Source: Acinetobacter sp. ANC 4558
Lineage (GTDB): Bacteria > Pseudomonadota > Gammaproteobacteria > Pseudomonadales > Moraxellaceae
Assembly (NCBI RefSeq): GCF_002135375.1
Contig: NZ_NEGH01000004.1
Span: 97,042 to 161,041 of the forward strand
Direction of reading: 5' to 3'
DNA: 64,000 bases
Positions within the stretch are counted from its first letter, which is position 1, and each line of letters opens with the position of its first letter. A program made the translations under genes and the position numbers. Shown here in pieces: positions 1 through 12,863 of this stretch. Below the pieces are notes generated by a model. That model did no database searches. It worked only from the letters and a program-made list of their open reading frames with translations, and was not told the DNA's origin.

Positions 1-739
1 TCTCTTGCTGGCACCATACGGCAAATAAGAGTTCAATTGAAGATTCACGAAATGCTGTCACGGTGACGGCAGGTTTGGGATCAGATAATACTAACGAGTA
101 TTTACTTGCAACATCAAGTAACACTTGGCGAACCTTAATCATATCTTCATGAAAATTAATAGCCAGTGTAATTGGAATCCGTCGAATGGGAAATTTTGAA
201 AGATTATGTACGGGCGCACGAATGAGTTGTTCGTTTGGTAAGCGAACATAGATATTATCTTGTGTAAGCAATTTGACTGAAAGTAGATCAATTGAAATCA
301 CTTCACCTTCAATCGTATGCCCACGAATTAAGGTAATTTGAATGGTATCTCCAACCTCAAAAGATCCTTCCCCAATAAGGAAAATACCACTGATTAAGTT
401 AGATGCTGATGTTTGAGAAGCGAAACCAATGGCAACCGTTAAAATACCAGCTGCACCCAAGAAGATGCTTAATTTAAAACCTGCTTCTTTTAAGCTGGTC
501 ATGACAAAAAGAATAAAAATAAAGTAAAAGATGCCTCGACGCCAAATCAGACGTTGATGGGCATTAAATCGAGAACCAATTGTACGAATAAATGTATTTG
601 AAATAAATCGAGCAGCAATAAATCCAATACAGCATAAAATAAGCGCGACTAAAATTTCTGTTAGTCGGTCTGTATTGATATTAGTAAAAACCTTTGTAAA
701 TGTATTTATAAATTCTTGTGAAATATTTGTTTCAGCCAT
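1..739 (-). CDS. MscS-family small-conductance mechanosensitive channel, partial
   Basis: Reading left from the ATG at 739 an open frame continues past the window edge, so only the N-terminal ~246 residues are present. The visible part has N-terminal membrane helices, then a pore-lining helix rich in Gly/Ala (GAAGILTVAIGFASQ at about residues 88-102) followed by SNLISGIFLI and a beta-domain with EVGDTIQI. This order is the MscS TM3 plus beta-domain signature. The protein should sit in the inner membrane and release osmolytes on hypo-osmotic shock. It starts 13 bases after the stop of the DUF432-like gene, so the two are probably co-transcribed. The family assignment is strong; the exact subfamily and the C-terminus cannot be seen. 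Confidence 0.85.
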   Translation of the reverse strand, partial: MAETNISQEFINTFTKVFTNINTDRLTEILVALILCCIGFIAARFISNTFIRTIGSRFNAHQRLIWRRGIFYFIFILFVMTSLKEAGFKLSIFLGAAGILTVAIGFASQTSASNLISGIFLIGEGSFEVGDTIQITLIRGHTIEGEVISIDLLSVKLLTQDNIYVRLPNEQLIRAPVHNLSKFPIRRIPITLAINFHEDMIKVRQVLLDVASKYSLVLSDPKPAVTVTAFRESSIELLFAVWCQQE

Positions 740-752
740 TTATCAACCTTCC

Positions 753-1574
753 TTAAAAGAATGAGTCAAACATGTTGAATAGGGCATTTGCAGGTTCTCT
801 TGGCGGATGAAGGTAGATCACATCTCCTGCTAAAGGTGGTGTTCGATTTTCAATACGAATACGAGGAGGGCGGTCAGAACCCTCATGAATAACCTTGATT
901 TGAGATGTCCATAAGCGACCTGTGCTTTCACTATAAAAAAGTGGCAAGGCAGTCACTGGGACATTCATCTTATCGAAACGTAGTTGATGATGGCTAGTAT
1001 TATGAAACTCGATGGATGTGACCGCTCTAAATGCACGTGGCGTTAATTTTTGCAATTCTGTACGTCCATCGACAGAAGTGGCATAACAAATTTCTCCAGT
1101 ACGATGATTTGGACCAAACCAAGTATCTTTAGGTAAAATAACAGGAATATCAAAAATAGGTTCTTTTTGACCTTTGACCATTCCTGCTAACCACAGTGGC
1201 GTACTAATATAAAGCGTACCACGCTGACCTGCTGGAATATAGATTGGATCAACGGGTTTTATCACAACTGAGCGATCCGCAAGGCGTGGCATTAGGTGTA
1301 ATTTATTTTGTGTCGTTTTGAACATATAGCGTTCAATTTTTATGGGTTGTGGAAAAACAAATTCAGGATCATCAATACTATGCCATTGTTGTTCATAGTC
1401 ATATTGAAGTTGAGGGCGATAATACTCTAAACGCCATTCTTGTAGACTACGCGTAACGCGAAAGAGTAAAGAGCCAAATTGCCAAGCACGAGGTCTGTTT
1501 AATTCAAACTCTTTTTCTCCCCACCATTGAATTTTGGGTAAGCTTGGTTCTATATAATCAACTTTATCAGACAA
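753..1574 (-). CDS. Conserved DUF432-like protein upstream of the MscS-type channel
   Basis: This encodes 273 residues with no signal peptide and no clear membrane helix. It is rich in beta-strand-like segments and aromatic residues. A stretch near residues 108-135 (IKPVDPIYIPAGQRGTLYIS, then TPLWLAG) resembles what I remember of DUF432 proteins, but I cannot confirm this without a profile search. The start codon is TTG at 1574, with AAGGAA about eight bases upstream. Its stop lies 13 bases before the ATG of the mechanosensitive channel gene, which suggests a two-gene operon and a role linked to channel function or osmotic stress. No catalytic motif is evident. Confidence 0.7.
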   Translation of the reverse strand: MSDKVDYIEPSLPKIQWWGEKEFELNRPRAWQFGSLLFRVTRSLQEWRLEYYRPQLQYDYEQQWHSIDDPEFVFPQPIKIERYMFKTTQNKLHLMPRLADRSVVIKPVDPIYIPAGQRGTLYISTPLWLAGMVKGQKEPIFDIPVILPKDTWFGPNHRTGEICYATSVDGRTELQKLTPRAFRAVTSIEFHNTSHHQLRFDKMNVPVTALPLFYSESTGRLWTSQIKVIHEGSDRPPRIRIENRTPPLAGDVIYLHPPREPANALFNMFDSFF

Positions 1575-1675
1575 TTGATATTTCCTTTTATATAGTAAAT
1601 CGTAAAACAGACTTCACGCTGTCATATGCTTAGAGTACACTCAATTTAAATATTGATCATTATTATAAATTTCTA

Positions 1676-3163
1676 ATGCAAGTACTGAAACATTTACAAA
1701 TACCTTATAGTTTTGCAAAAAAACATGGTGTTCTTATTCGTTACGAAGGAGATCAGGTTTATATCGTCCGAAAAAAAACAACGTCTTTGGTTGCATTGCA
1801 AGAAGCTAGAAGATATTTGGCTTCATCAGCACAATATCAATTATGCACAGACCAAGAGTTTCATCAACTCTTGAGTTCAAGTTTTGCAGGAGATACAGGT
1901 GAGTCTCAGCAAGTTGCTGCTGGTTTAGAAGATCATCCTGATTTATTAAGTTTAGCTGATCAAGTACCAGAAACAGAAGATTTAATGGATCAAGAAGATG
2001 ATGCGCCAATTGTACGTTTAATTAATGCGCTACTTTCAGAAGCAATTCGAGTGGGTGCTTCAGATATTCATATTGAATCTTTTGAAAAAAAATTATCGGT
2101 ACGACTACGAGTAGATGGTCAGTTACGTGAAATTGTTCAACCACGCCGTGAATTAGCACCTTTATTGGTATCTCGTATTAAGGTCATGGCACGTTTGGAT
2201 ATTGCAGAGAAGCGTATACCGCAAGATGGTCGAATCTCATTAAGATTGGCTGGGCGAGAAGTTGATGTGCGTGTATCTACGTTACCATCTTCACATGGTG
2301 AGCGAGTGGTCATGCGTTTATTGGATAAGCAAGCAGGACGCTTAAACATGACGCATCTGGGCTTAATGGATCATGATTATGAACGATTAAAGCAATTGGT
2401 ACATCGTCCACACGGTATTATTTTGGTCACAGGTCCAACAGGTTCAGGTAAAACCACAACCTTATATGCTGCGTTGTCTGATTTAAATGATGGGTCTAGA
2501 AATATATTAACGGCTGAAGATCCAATTGAATACCAATTAGAGGGAATTGGACAAACTCAAGTAAATACCAAAGTGGATATGACTTTTGCACGGGCATTAA
2601 AAGCGATGCTCCGCCAAGATCCAGATGTGGTCATGGTGGGTGAAATACGTGATTTAGAAACGGCTGAAATTGCGGTGCAGGCTTCATTGACAGGACATTT
2701 AGTCTTATCAACCTTACATACCAATACCGCTATTGGTGCTGTAACACGTTTAAAAGATATGGGAATTGAACCCTTTTTACTTTCAAGTTCCTTGATTGGG
2801 GTGGTTGCACAGCGTTTGGTTCGAACATTGTGCTCGCGTTGTTCAACTTGGTATATTGCTGATGATTTTGAAAAACAACTTTTTACGACAATAAACACTG
2901 AAAATTCACTTAAATTACCACAAGCACAAGGTTGTGAGCACTGTTCTCATACAGGTTTTATTGGTCGAACAGCAATTTATGAAATTGTACCGATTGATGA
3001 GAAAGTACGTCGTTTAATTCATAGTAATGCTGCTGAATTTGAATTGGAAAGCTATATAAGACAAGAAAATGGATCAATTCGTGATGATGGTTTAAGAAAG
3101 GTATTGGCTGGAAAAACAACAGTAGAAGAAGTATTAAGAGTGACAAATGAAGCAGTTGAATAA
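1676..3163 (+). CDS. gspE: Type II secretion system ATPase GspE
   Basis: This 495-residue protein has the GspE/PilB secretion ATPase architecture. An N-terminal domain (about 1-105) precedes the ATPase core. Walker A is GPTGSGKT at residues 253-260, followed by an Asp-box region (LTAEDPIEYQ), a Walker B-like segment (RQDPDVVMVGEIRD) and a His box (GHLVLSTLHTN). The zinc-binding tetracysteine is C386/C389 and C420/C423. The length fits GspE (about 500) better than PilB (about 570), and no GspF/PilC neighbour is present. It would work at the cytoplasmic face of the type II secretion system, powering pseudopilus assembly. It stands alone and divergent from the DUF432-like gene; scattered gsp genes are usual in Acinetobacter. 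Confidence 0.9.
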   Translation: MQVLKHLQIPYSFAKKHGVLIRYEGDQVYIVRKKTTSLVALQEARRYLASSAQYQLCTDQEFHQLLSSSFAGDTGESQQVAAGLEDHPDLLSLADQVPETEDLMDQEDDAPIVRLINALLSEAIRVGASDIHIESFEKKLSVRLRVDGQLREIVQPRRELAPLLVSRIKVMARLDIAEKRIPQDGRISLRLAGREVDVRVSTLPSSHGERVVMRLLDKQAGRLNMTHLGLMDHDYERLKQLVHRPHGIILVTGPTGSGKTTTLYAALSDLNDGSRNILTAEDPIEYQLEGIGQTQVNTKVDMTFARALKAMLRQDPDVVMVGEIRDLETAEIAVQASLTGHLVLSTLHTNTAIGAVTRLKDMGIEPFLLSSSLIGVVAQRLVRTLCSRCSTWYIADDFEKQLFTTINTENSLKLPQAQGCEHCSHTGFIGRTAIYEIVPIDEKVRRLIHSNAAEFELESYIRQENGSIRDDGLRKVLAGKTTVEEVLRVTNEAVE

Positions 3164-3173
3164 AATCCTAAAT

Positions 3174-4004
3174 TTATGATTTATATTCAACTAAAACACG
3201 ATGATTCATGAGAGGCATAGCATTGCGAATGAATTTTTGCTGTTCTAAATCGAAATGAGTACTCATGATTTGAGCGCCTTCTTCTTGAGTGGATACGAGT
3301 ATTTCTCCAAGAGAATTGCTGATTGCCGCATGCCCCCAAGTTTGACGCTTATCTCCATGCCAGCCTTGTTGCGCTGCACCAAGAACATGACATTGACTGT
3401 CTATAGCGCGTGCCTGTAATAATAACTGCCAATGCATTTTACCTGTTGTATAGGTAAATGCTGCGGGCGCCGTTAATATATTTGCGCCTTGCGCGCGTAA
3501 CTGAAGTGCGAGTTCAGGAAAGCGTAAATCATAGCAGACCATCATGCCAATATGACCAAAAGGCGTTTTAGCAACGATAAGATCGGTTCCTGGTTCAAAG
3601 AATTTTGATTCTTGGTAGCCTCCAACAACATCTCCGACTTGTACATCAAATAAATGAATTTTATCGTAACGCGCTTCAGTACGCTCAGGACTAATGCATA
3701 AACTTACAGTTCGAACACGACCATCTCGAATTATCGATCCATCAGGTCGATAAGGGCAAGGTAGGGTTCCTGCAATGATCCAAATTTGATATTGATGAGC
3801 TAGATTTTCTAAACGTTGCTGTATTTCTTTAAAACGTAAAGCAGTTTCTTGCTGTTTCCCTGCAGCGAAACAGGCAAAATTTTCTGGAAAAACAATCAGA
3901 CTTCCCCCATTTTTTTTACTTTGCTGTATTAATGATTCGATGACATTGAAGTTTGCCTCAATATCATTTTGAGAGTTCATTTGGGTTACTGAAAGTAAAG
4001 TCAT
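3174..4004 (-). CDS. Carbon-nitrogen hydrolase, Nit-type (deaminated glutathione amidase-like)
   Basis: This 276-residue protein belongs to the nitrilase superfamily. The three catalytic residues are recognisable: Glu in VFPENFA (about residue 42), Lys in YDKIHLFDV (about residue 115) and Cys in MVCYDLRFPEL (about residue 157). KIHLFD and the CYDLRFPE motif are typical of the Nit1/Nit2 branch, which repairs deaminated glutathione, rather than of true nitrilases. It starts 23 bases after the stop of the STAS-domain gene and lies in the same minus-strand run as mlaA, gigA and gigB, so it is probably their last co-transcribed gene. Its stop nearly meets that of gspE (convergent, 10 bases apart). 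The substrate is inferred from the family. Confidence 0.85.
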   Translation of the reverse strand: MTLLSVTQMNSQNDIEANFNVIESLIQQSKKNGGSLIVFPENFACFAAGKQQETALRFKEIQQRLENLAHQYQIWIIAGTLPCPYRPDGSIIRDGRVRTVSLCISPERTEARYDKIHLFDVQVGDVVGGYQESKFFEPGTDLIVAKTPFGHIGMMVCYDLRFPELALQLRAQGANILTAPAAFTYTTGKMHWQLLLQARAIDSQCHVLGAAQQGWHGDKRQTWGHAAISNSLGEILVSTQEEGAQIMSTHFDLEQQKFIRNAMPLMNHRVLVEYKS

Positions 4005-4027
4005 GAGGTTGCCTTGAGAAGAAAGCT

Positions 4028-4546
4028 TTAGCTTTGTGTGCTAGAAAGGGGTTCTAGATTATCTTGTTCTCTTTCAAGTTGTTTAACCAATGGTTCAAAC
4101 ATGTTCTGGTTGTTTTCATTCAGTTGCATCAGCGTTTTATGTGCATCTAATACCGTACATAACAGTATATTTTGGGTAACATTTTCTTCAGCAAGCGCTT
4201 TCGTGCAAATATTTGAATGATTAGAGTTGTCTAATATTACAAAAATTTGACTCAATCCCATGCTATTTGCAAGGGTCGTGATATCTGAGTTTGTAGATAA
4301 CATAACTGTTTGAAGATGATGCTTTTGCTTTAGCTTAAGTCCAAGCTTAGCCAGTATGCCTAAAACCGTACTATCAATAAATGTGGTTTGAGTTAAATCT
4401 ACAATTGCACCAACAATGTTAGATTGTTGTTCAATTCTATTTAAAAGTTTGTCTAAACTAATACAAGATTGGGCACGCACTTCGCCGATAAGCTTAAAAA
4501 TATGCGTTCCATTTAAACTTGCATATTCAACATGACCTGTTGACAT
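4028..4546 (-). CDS. gigB: STAS-domain anti-anti-sigma factor, GigB-like
   Basis: The protein has an N-terminal STAS fold with the conserved FIDSTVLGIL motif. The serine in DST, residue 59 from this start, is the expected phosphorylation site. The frame is open further to an ATG at 4618 (196 residues). I prefer the ATG at 4546 (MSTGHVEYA, 172 residues) because it begins just before the STAS fold; neither start has a clear ribosome binding site. The gene lies directly downstream of a PP2C/RsbU-type phosphatase, as in the A. baumannii GigA-GigB pair that controls stress and antibiotic tolerance. In that scheme GigA dephosphorylates GigB. The assignment rests on domain and gene order. Confidence 0.8.
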   Translation of the reverse strand: MSTGHVEYASLNGTHIFKLIGEVRAQSCISLDKLLNRIEQQSNIVGAIVDLTQTTFIDSTVLGILAKLGLKLKQKHHLQTVMLSTNSDITTLANSMGLSQIFVILDNSNHSNICTKALAEENVTQNILLCTVLDAHKTLMQLNENNQNMFEPLVKQLEREQDNLEPLSSTQS

Positions 4547-4658
4547 ATAAATGCCATTTTCAGAGAGGGATAGTAAATTATCCCATAGCAAAAGTTTAGA
4601 CTCAAGTATATCCATCATATATATTGGTCTAATTTACATTAAGCTATTGAATTATAAG

Positions 4659-5627
4659 TTAATTGATTCTACGTAAACTAAAGATGGCAATATCATCTGC
4701 AACATGATCAGGTGCTTTAAATGATTGATTTTGTAAATGATAGATCAGTTGAACAAACTGTTCATTCAATCCGCCACTATAAGGTTCTAGCGCACCATCA
4801 GAACAAATAATAAAGCGCGCATGTTGATTCAGAGTACATTCGAACTCTTCGACTTCCAAATCTTCTGTCAGACCTAAGGGGAAGCTGCTGGTATTTAAAA
4901 TTTTAGGAGGATGATTAGGCTCAAAGATAATTGCAGGAGGATAGTGCCCAGCACTTGACCACTTTAGCTTATGGGTTTCTAGGTTAAGAATACCACTCAC
5001 CATGGTAATATGTTTTTCAATATTCTCTTGAACAAGCATTCCATTGAGTTTCTTGATTAATTCACGTGGTGTCTTTGATCGACCATGAAATGCTGCCATC
5101 CAAGAGGTTAATAAACTGCTTGTTACACCATGACCAGAAACATCAGCTAAGTAAAACATAATTTCTTTATCGCTAATTTTCCAATAATCAAACCAATCAC
5201 CAGATAAATAAGCAGAAGGTTTAAATAATGTTTCTACTTTATAGTTTGTTAATTCAATGGGGTTCGGAAGTAAGCGTTTTTGTAATTCAGCAGCGGAAGG
5301 TAAATCACGACTGTCTTGATTACGTTTATATTGAGCATTGATTTTAGAAAGTGTAAGTTCAAGGTTTTCAGGAAGATGATTCCAGAGCCAACCTGCCAAA
5401 GCACCGAATGCCCAAGCTTGAGAAAGTGCAACACCTTCTTCATCAAAAGCAAGAACAATTGTAGGTAAATTCCAGCGATGTTTTAAGTAATCATCAACAT
5501 CTGCAATTGCAATAATCGTTGGATCGTAAGATTGAATCTCTTCGATGTTAATCATTTGTACACTAGGGAGCGCATCTAGCACTTGATCTAAATGAGGTAT
5601 GTCACGTGTGGGGCGAATGAAATACAT
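4659..5627 (-). CDS. gigA: PP2C-family (RsbU/SpoIIE-type) serine phosphatase, GigA-like
   Basis: The C-terminal two thirds form a SpoIIE/RsbU phosphatase domain. It begins with the linker motif AELQKRLLPNP and carries metal-binding aspartates in SGDWFDYW, ADVSGHG, CSDGALE and DDIAIF. The N-terminal ~110 residues look like a degenerate receiver-like alpha/beta domain with no clear phosphoacceptor pocket. I chose the ATG at 5627 (322 residues); the frame extends to a TTG at 5675, which is less likely. Immediately downstream is the STAS-domain partner. Known A. baumannii biology links this pair to the nitrogen phosphotransferase/RpoE stress response. The upstream neighbour is mlaA, so an envelope-stress theme is plausible. 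Confidence 0.82.
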   Translation of the reverse strand: MYFIRPTRDIPHLDQVLDALPSVQMINIEEIQSYDPTIIAIADVDDYLKHRWNLPTIVLAFDEEGVALSQAWAFGALAGWLWNHLPENLELTLSKINAQYKRNQDSRDLPSAAELQKRLLPNPIELTNYKVETLFKPSAYLSGDWFDYWKISDKEIMFYLADVSGHGVTSSLLTSWMAAFHGRSKTPRELIKKLNGMLVQENIEKHITMVSGILNLETHKLKWSSAGHYPPAIIFEPNHPPKILNTSSFPLGLTEDLEVEEFECTLNQHARFIICSDGALEPYSGGLNEQFVQLIYHLQNQSFKAPDHVADDIAIFSLRRIN

Positions 5628-5732
5628 AAAGGAGATATTTGATCCTAATCTTGATTTACCAAAATAATATAACAATCAGAAGTGTATTTGGGAAAGAATT
5701 AAATTCCTCAAATACACATAATTTTGAATAGA

Positions 5733-6614
5733 TTACTTTTTGAGTTTAGATTTTATCTCATCAGCATCTTCATCCAAAGTATCATCTACATCATCAATGA
5801 ATTGAATGGCATCTGCATCTAAACCTTTCTTTTCTGCAATAACAAAGTGCCGACGTTGTAAATAAATATCTCGTAATGCTGAATATTTATCACCTTGTAG
5901 GGCGCCTTCATAATCTAGTAAGGATGCTCGTGCATTAATCCCCCGGCCTGCCTGATCAGACCAATAAACTGCATCATGTCCATCTAGATATTCTTGTGGA
6001 TGGCCTGCAATATCTACAATTAAACCTGCACCATCACGAAATGTACTTGGCCCAAAGACAGGGATAACTATATATGGTCCAGAAGGAACACCATAGTAAC
6101 CGAGTGTTGTTCCGAAGTTTTCATTTTCAGTTTCTATGCCTAGGTGTTGTGCAGGATCTGCAAAACCTAGTGTGGTCAATGTATTAATCGAAAAACGGCC
6201 CAGCGTTTTAAGTGCACGTAATGGTTTGCCTTGTATGAGTTGATTAACCGCATTCCAAGGTTCACCTAAATTATTACGGAATGAACTATATGAACCACGA
6301 ACATCTTCAGGAAATTTTTCTTTATATTGCACAGCAATAGGTCGAACAACATGTTGATCAACTGTCTCGTTGAGATTGTGGACTTTTCTATTGAAAGCCT
6401 CTAAAGGGTCTTTTACTTTATCGGGTTGAGCTGCATTAGCATCTACTTTTAAATCTTTTAGTCGGACATTTTTTAAATCTCTAAGTGAGTTTGTATTTTC
6501 TTTCTTTTCATTTAGAGATGATGCATCTGTAGATTCAGAAATATCATTTGCATATAAGGACGGAGATATTCCGATTAAAAAAGAGCTAATTAAAAGTAAA
6601 CTTTTATGATCCAT
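5733..6614 (-). CDS. mlaA: MlaA/VacJ-family outer membrane lipid asymmetry protein without lipobox Cys
   Basis: This 293-residue protein has a signal peptide (residues 1-22, ending SLYA before ND). The MlaA domain follows from about residue 68: DPLEAFNRKVHNLNE, then GEPWNAVNQLIQG, GRFSINTLTTLGF, GTTLGYYGVPSGPYIV and PVFGPSTFRDGAG. MlaA normally is a lipoprotein that removes mislocalised phospholipids from the outer leaflet and hands them to MlaC. Here no cysteine occurs anywhere in the protein, so it cannot be lipidated in the normal way. A charged, low-complexity linker (about 23-67) and an acidic C-terminal tail (DDVDDTLDEDADE) are present. It is the first gene of the minus-strand run that continues into gigA, gigB and the nitrilase gene. 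Confidence 0.88.
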   Translation of the reverse strand: MDHKSLLLISSFLIGISPSLYANDISESTDASSLNEKKENTNSLRDLKNVRLKDLKVDANAAQPDKVKDPLEAFNRKVHNLNETVDQHVVRPIAVQYKEKFPEDVRGSYSSFRNNLGEPWNAVNQLIQGKPLRALKTLGRFSINTLTTLGFADPAQHLGIETENENFGTTLGYYGVPSGPYIVIPVFGPSTFRDGAGLIVDIAGHPQEYLDGHDAVYWSDQAGRGINARASLLDYEGALQGDKYSALRDIYLQRRHFVIAEKKGLDADAIQFIDDVDDTLDEDADEIKSKLKK

Positions 6615-6789
6615 AAAAATAATCCTGAAGCTTTAAGTAAAAGCCATCGATTTAAAACAGTCTTAATCATAACAGTAAATGAAAGTGATGAATATTAATT
6701 CAAAAGATCGATTTTTATATAAATATAGATAAAATTGATTAAAAAAAGAACCGTTAACAATAAATTTTAAAAACAATTGAGGATAGGGG

Positions 6790-6817
6790 TTGCATTGGAA
6801 TGGGGATGGTGTAGAAT
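6790..6817 (+). promoter_or_regulatory. Candidate upstream rrn promoter
   Basis: TTGCAT at 6790-6795 and TAGAAT at 6812-6817 are separated by 16 bases. The site lies about 340 bases before the 16S gene, in a GC-poor leader. It is one of two candidate tandem rrn promoters; no experimental start is known. Confidence 0.5.
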
Positions 6818-6928
6818 GCACATCCATCGGCGGTGATGTTGATTAAAACTTGTTGAGAAACAAGGATTTAGCCTTAAGTGGTAAGATCTGAGAGTTTTGA
6901 GAAGGTTTTAAAAGATTAACAAAACTAG

Positions 6929-6956
6929 TTGACTTTCTGGAAAAAGAGAGTAATAT
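6929..6956 (+). promoter_or_regulatory. Candidate main rrn promoter
   Basis: TTGACT at 6929-6934 and TAATAT at 6951-6956 are separated by 16 bases. An AT-rich stretch precedes them (UP-element-like, about 6905-6928) and a GC-containing discriminator (AGCCGACC) follows. This arrangement is typical of growth-rate-controlled rRNA promoters. It lies about 200 bases before 16S. Confidence 0.6.
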
Positions 6957-7007
6957 AGCCGACCTAGCTTACTGATGACGAGTCAGTAAGAAGATCATTA
7001 AGAGAAT

Positions 7008-7031
7008 ATGAAGAACAACTTGTGTGGATTT
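7008..7031 (+). other. 5' arm of the pre-16S processing stem
   Basis: ATGAAGAACAACTTG followed by TGTGGATT is complementary, with a small bulge, to 8716-8742 downstream of 16S. The two arms would pair around the whole 16S gene and form the RNase III substrate used to release pre-16S rRNA. Confidence 0.7.
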
Positions 7032-7158
7032 TTACTGATTGATCGATCGAAAATATTTCATTGATAATTGGTAAGAATTACTCGAAGTTTATTTGAGAAT
7101 TTTTTGTCAGTAATTGATGAGCCAGATTTAGTACTTTTATTAAAGTACAAAATGATTT

Positions 7159-8695
<1,537 letters not shown>

Positions 8696-8715
8696 ACGAA
8701 AGATTGACGATTGGT

Positions 8716-8742
8716 AAGAATCCACAACAAGTTGTTCTTCAT
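8716..8742 (+). other. 3' arm of the pre-16S processing stem
   Basis: This segment (AAGAATCCACAACAAG then TTGTTCTTCAT) is the reverse complement of 7008-7031, apart from a two-base bulge. It lies between the 16S end and tRNA-Ile. Confidence 0.7.
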
Positions 8743-8754
8743 TGATGTATCTGA

Positions 8755-8831
<77 letters not shown>

Positions 8832-8874
8832 AGTCTACTGAATACAGAAGAGCAGATATATTAAGATCTTAACT

Positions 8875-8950
8875 GGGGACTTAGCTTAGTTGGTAGAGCG
8901 CCTGCTTTGCACGCAGGAGGTCAGGAGTTCGACTCTCCTAGTCTCCACCA
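8875..8950 (+). tRNA. tRNA-Ala (TGC)
   Basis: This is a 76-nucleotide cloverleaf. The acceptor GGGGACT pairs with AGTCTCC (one G-T), the anticodon TGC sits in the loop CTTTGCACG, the T loop is GTTCGACTC, and CCA is encoded. It is the second spacer tRNA in the usual Ile-Ala order. Confidence 0.97.
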
Positions 8951-9297
8951 TCATAATAGAAGCTAAGATGTTAGATTATAGAACTTAATAAGAAATGAAC
9001 TAAGGTTTATATTTTATTAAGTTCTGTGATTTATCACAGTTTACTGCATGCTGACGAAGCTGTAGTTAATCATTAACAGAATATATTTGAGTTGAAATAA
9101 TTTGTTCATACTCGTTTTAAGCAATTTAACAAGCAATTGTTAATATTGAATGAAATGAGTTACTAGCGAAATTAACTGAATCAAGCGTTTTGGTATATGA
9201 ATCTAATTGAAGCTGTACAGTGATTAAGTTCACAAAGCTCTAAACTGAAATGTTGAAGTTGCTACTTGTAGGTAACGTCGACTGTTTGGGGTTGTAT
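8951..9297 (+). other. Spacer between tRNA-Ala and 23S
   Basis: This AT-rich transcribed spacer of about 350 bases holds no gene I can recognise. Its last part (9282-9304) is the 5' arm of the pre-23S processing stem. Confidence 0.7.

Positions 9298-9304
<7 letters not shown>
9282..9304 (+). other. 5' arm of the pre-23S processing stem
   Basis: GTTGTATAGTCAAG at 9291-9304 is a perfect 14-base complement of CTTGACTATACAAC at 12180-12193. With one bulge and a wobble the pairing extends to 9282 and 12203. It should form the RNase III site around 23S. Confidence 0.8.
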
Positions 9305-12179
<2,875 letters not shown>

Positions 12180-12188
<9 letters not shown>

Positions 12189-12203
12189 ACAACACCCAAG
12201 CAG
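12180..12203 (+). other. 3' arm of the pre-23S processing stem
   Basis: This is the reverse complement of 9282-9304; the inner 14 bases are perfect. It spans the 3' end of 23S, as expected for an RNase III processing stem. Confidence 0.8.
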
Positions 12204-12385
12204 TTGTATTTAAAGCATCAATTGATTTACATATAATCAATCAAACTTGATTTAGTTGAAAAGCTAAGTAAAATGAACAAACTAATTAAACTCAGATATC
12301 TCTGTTAATAACTCTTTTGACCAAGCAACGGCACGTAGTGTAGAAATACAACGAATAAGACCAAATGCAAAGTCATAACAGTTGT

Positions 12386-12500
12386 GCTGGCGACAATAGC
12401 AAGAGTGAACCACCTGATCCCTTCCCGAACTCAGAAGTGAAACCTCTTTGCGCTGATGGTAGTGTGGGGTTACCCATGTGAGAGTAAGTCATCGCCAGCT
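12386..12500 (+). rRNA. rrf: 5S ribosomal RNA
   Basis: This is about 115 nucleotides. The terminal stem pairs GCTGGCGA at 12386 with TCGCCAGC ending at 12499. The core CCCGAACTCAGAAGTGAAAC and the GATGGTAGTGTGGGG segment are typical of bacterial 5S. It follows 23S by about 200 bases. Confidence 0.95.
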
Positions 12501-12510
12501 CATTAATCCT

Positions 12511-12544
12511 AACCCCCTTAATCAACAGATTAAGGGGGTTTGTT
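12511..12544 (+). terminator. rrn operon terminator
   Basis: The 13-base perfect arms AACCCCCTTAATC (12511-12523) and GATTAAGGGGGTT (12528-12540) have a four-base loop and are followed by TGTTT. They lie 10 bases after 5S. Confidence 0.9.
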
Positions 12545-12863
12545 TATGCAAAAATTAAGGTCGGGATATAGATTTTATATTATAGAGTTTGTTAATAATT
12601 ATATTGAGATTGTAATCATCATCGTACTTATAATAAATAAATAGTAAATGAAACGGAGATATTTAAAATTGAATGCCATATATAAGCACTTATATTTTAA
12701 ATAATATTAGTTTATAAAATAAGACAATGAATCATATAACTATTTGTAAAATATAAAAATACTAATTTTTTGAGATGAATCATAATGATATATATTTATT
12801 AACAGTAATTAAATTTATTTTTCTATATGTTTTCTTTATTTAAAATATATAAGGATAAATAAT
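12545..12863. other. Intergenic region after the rrn operon
   Basis: About 320 AT-rich bases hold no gene I can support. The last bases carry the AAGGA ribosome binding site of the sugar dehydrogenase gene. Confidence 0.6.

Noticed and set aside
4547..4618. N-terminal extension of GigB starting at the ATG at 4618
   Set aside because: It adds 24 residues before the STAS fold with no ribosome binding site; not excluded, but the ATG at 4546 fits the domain better.
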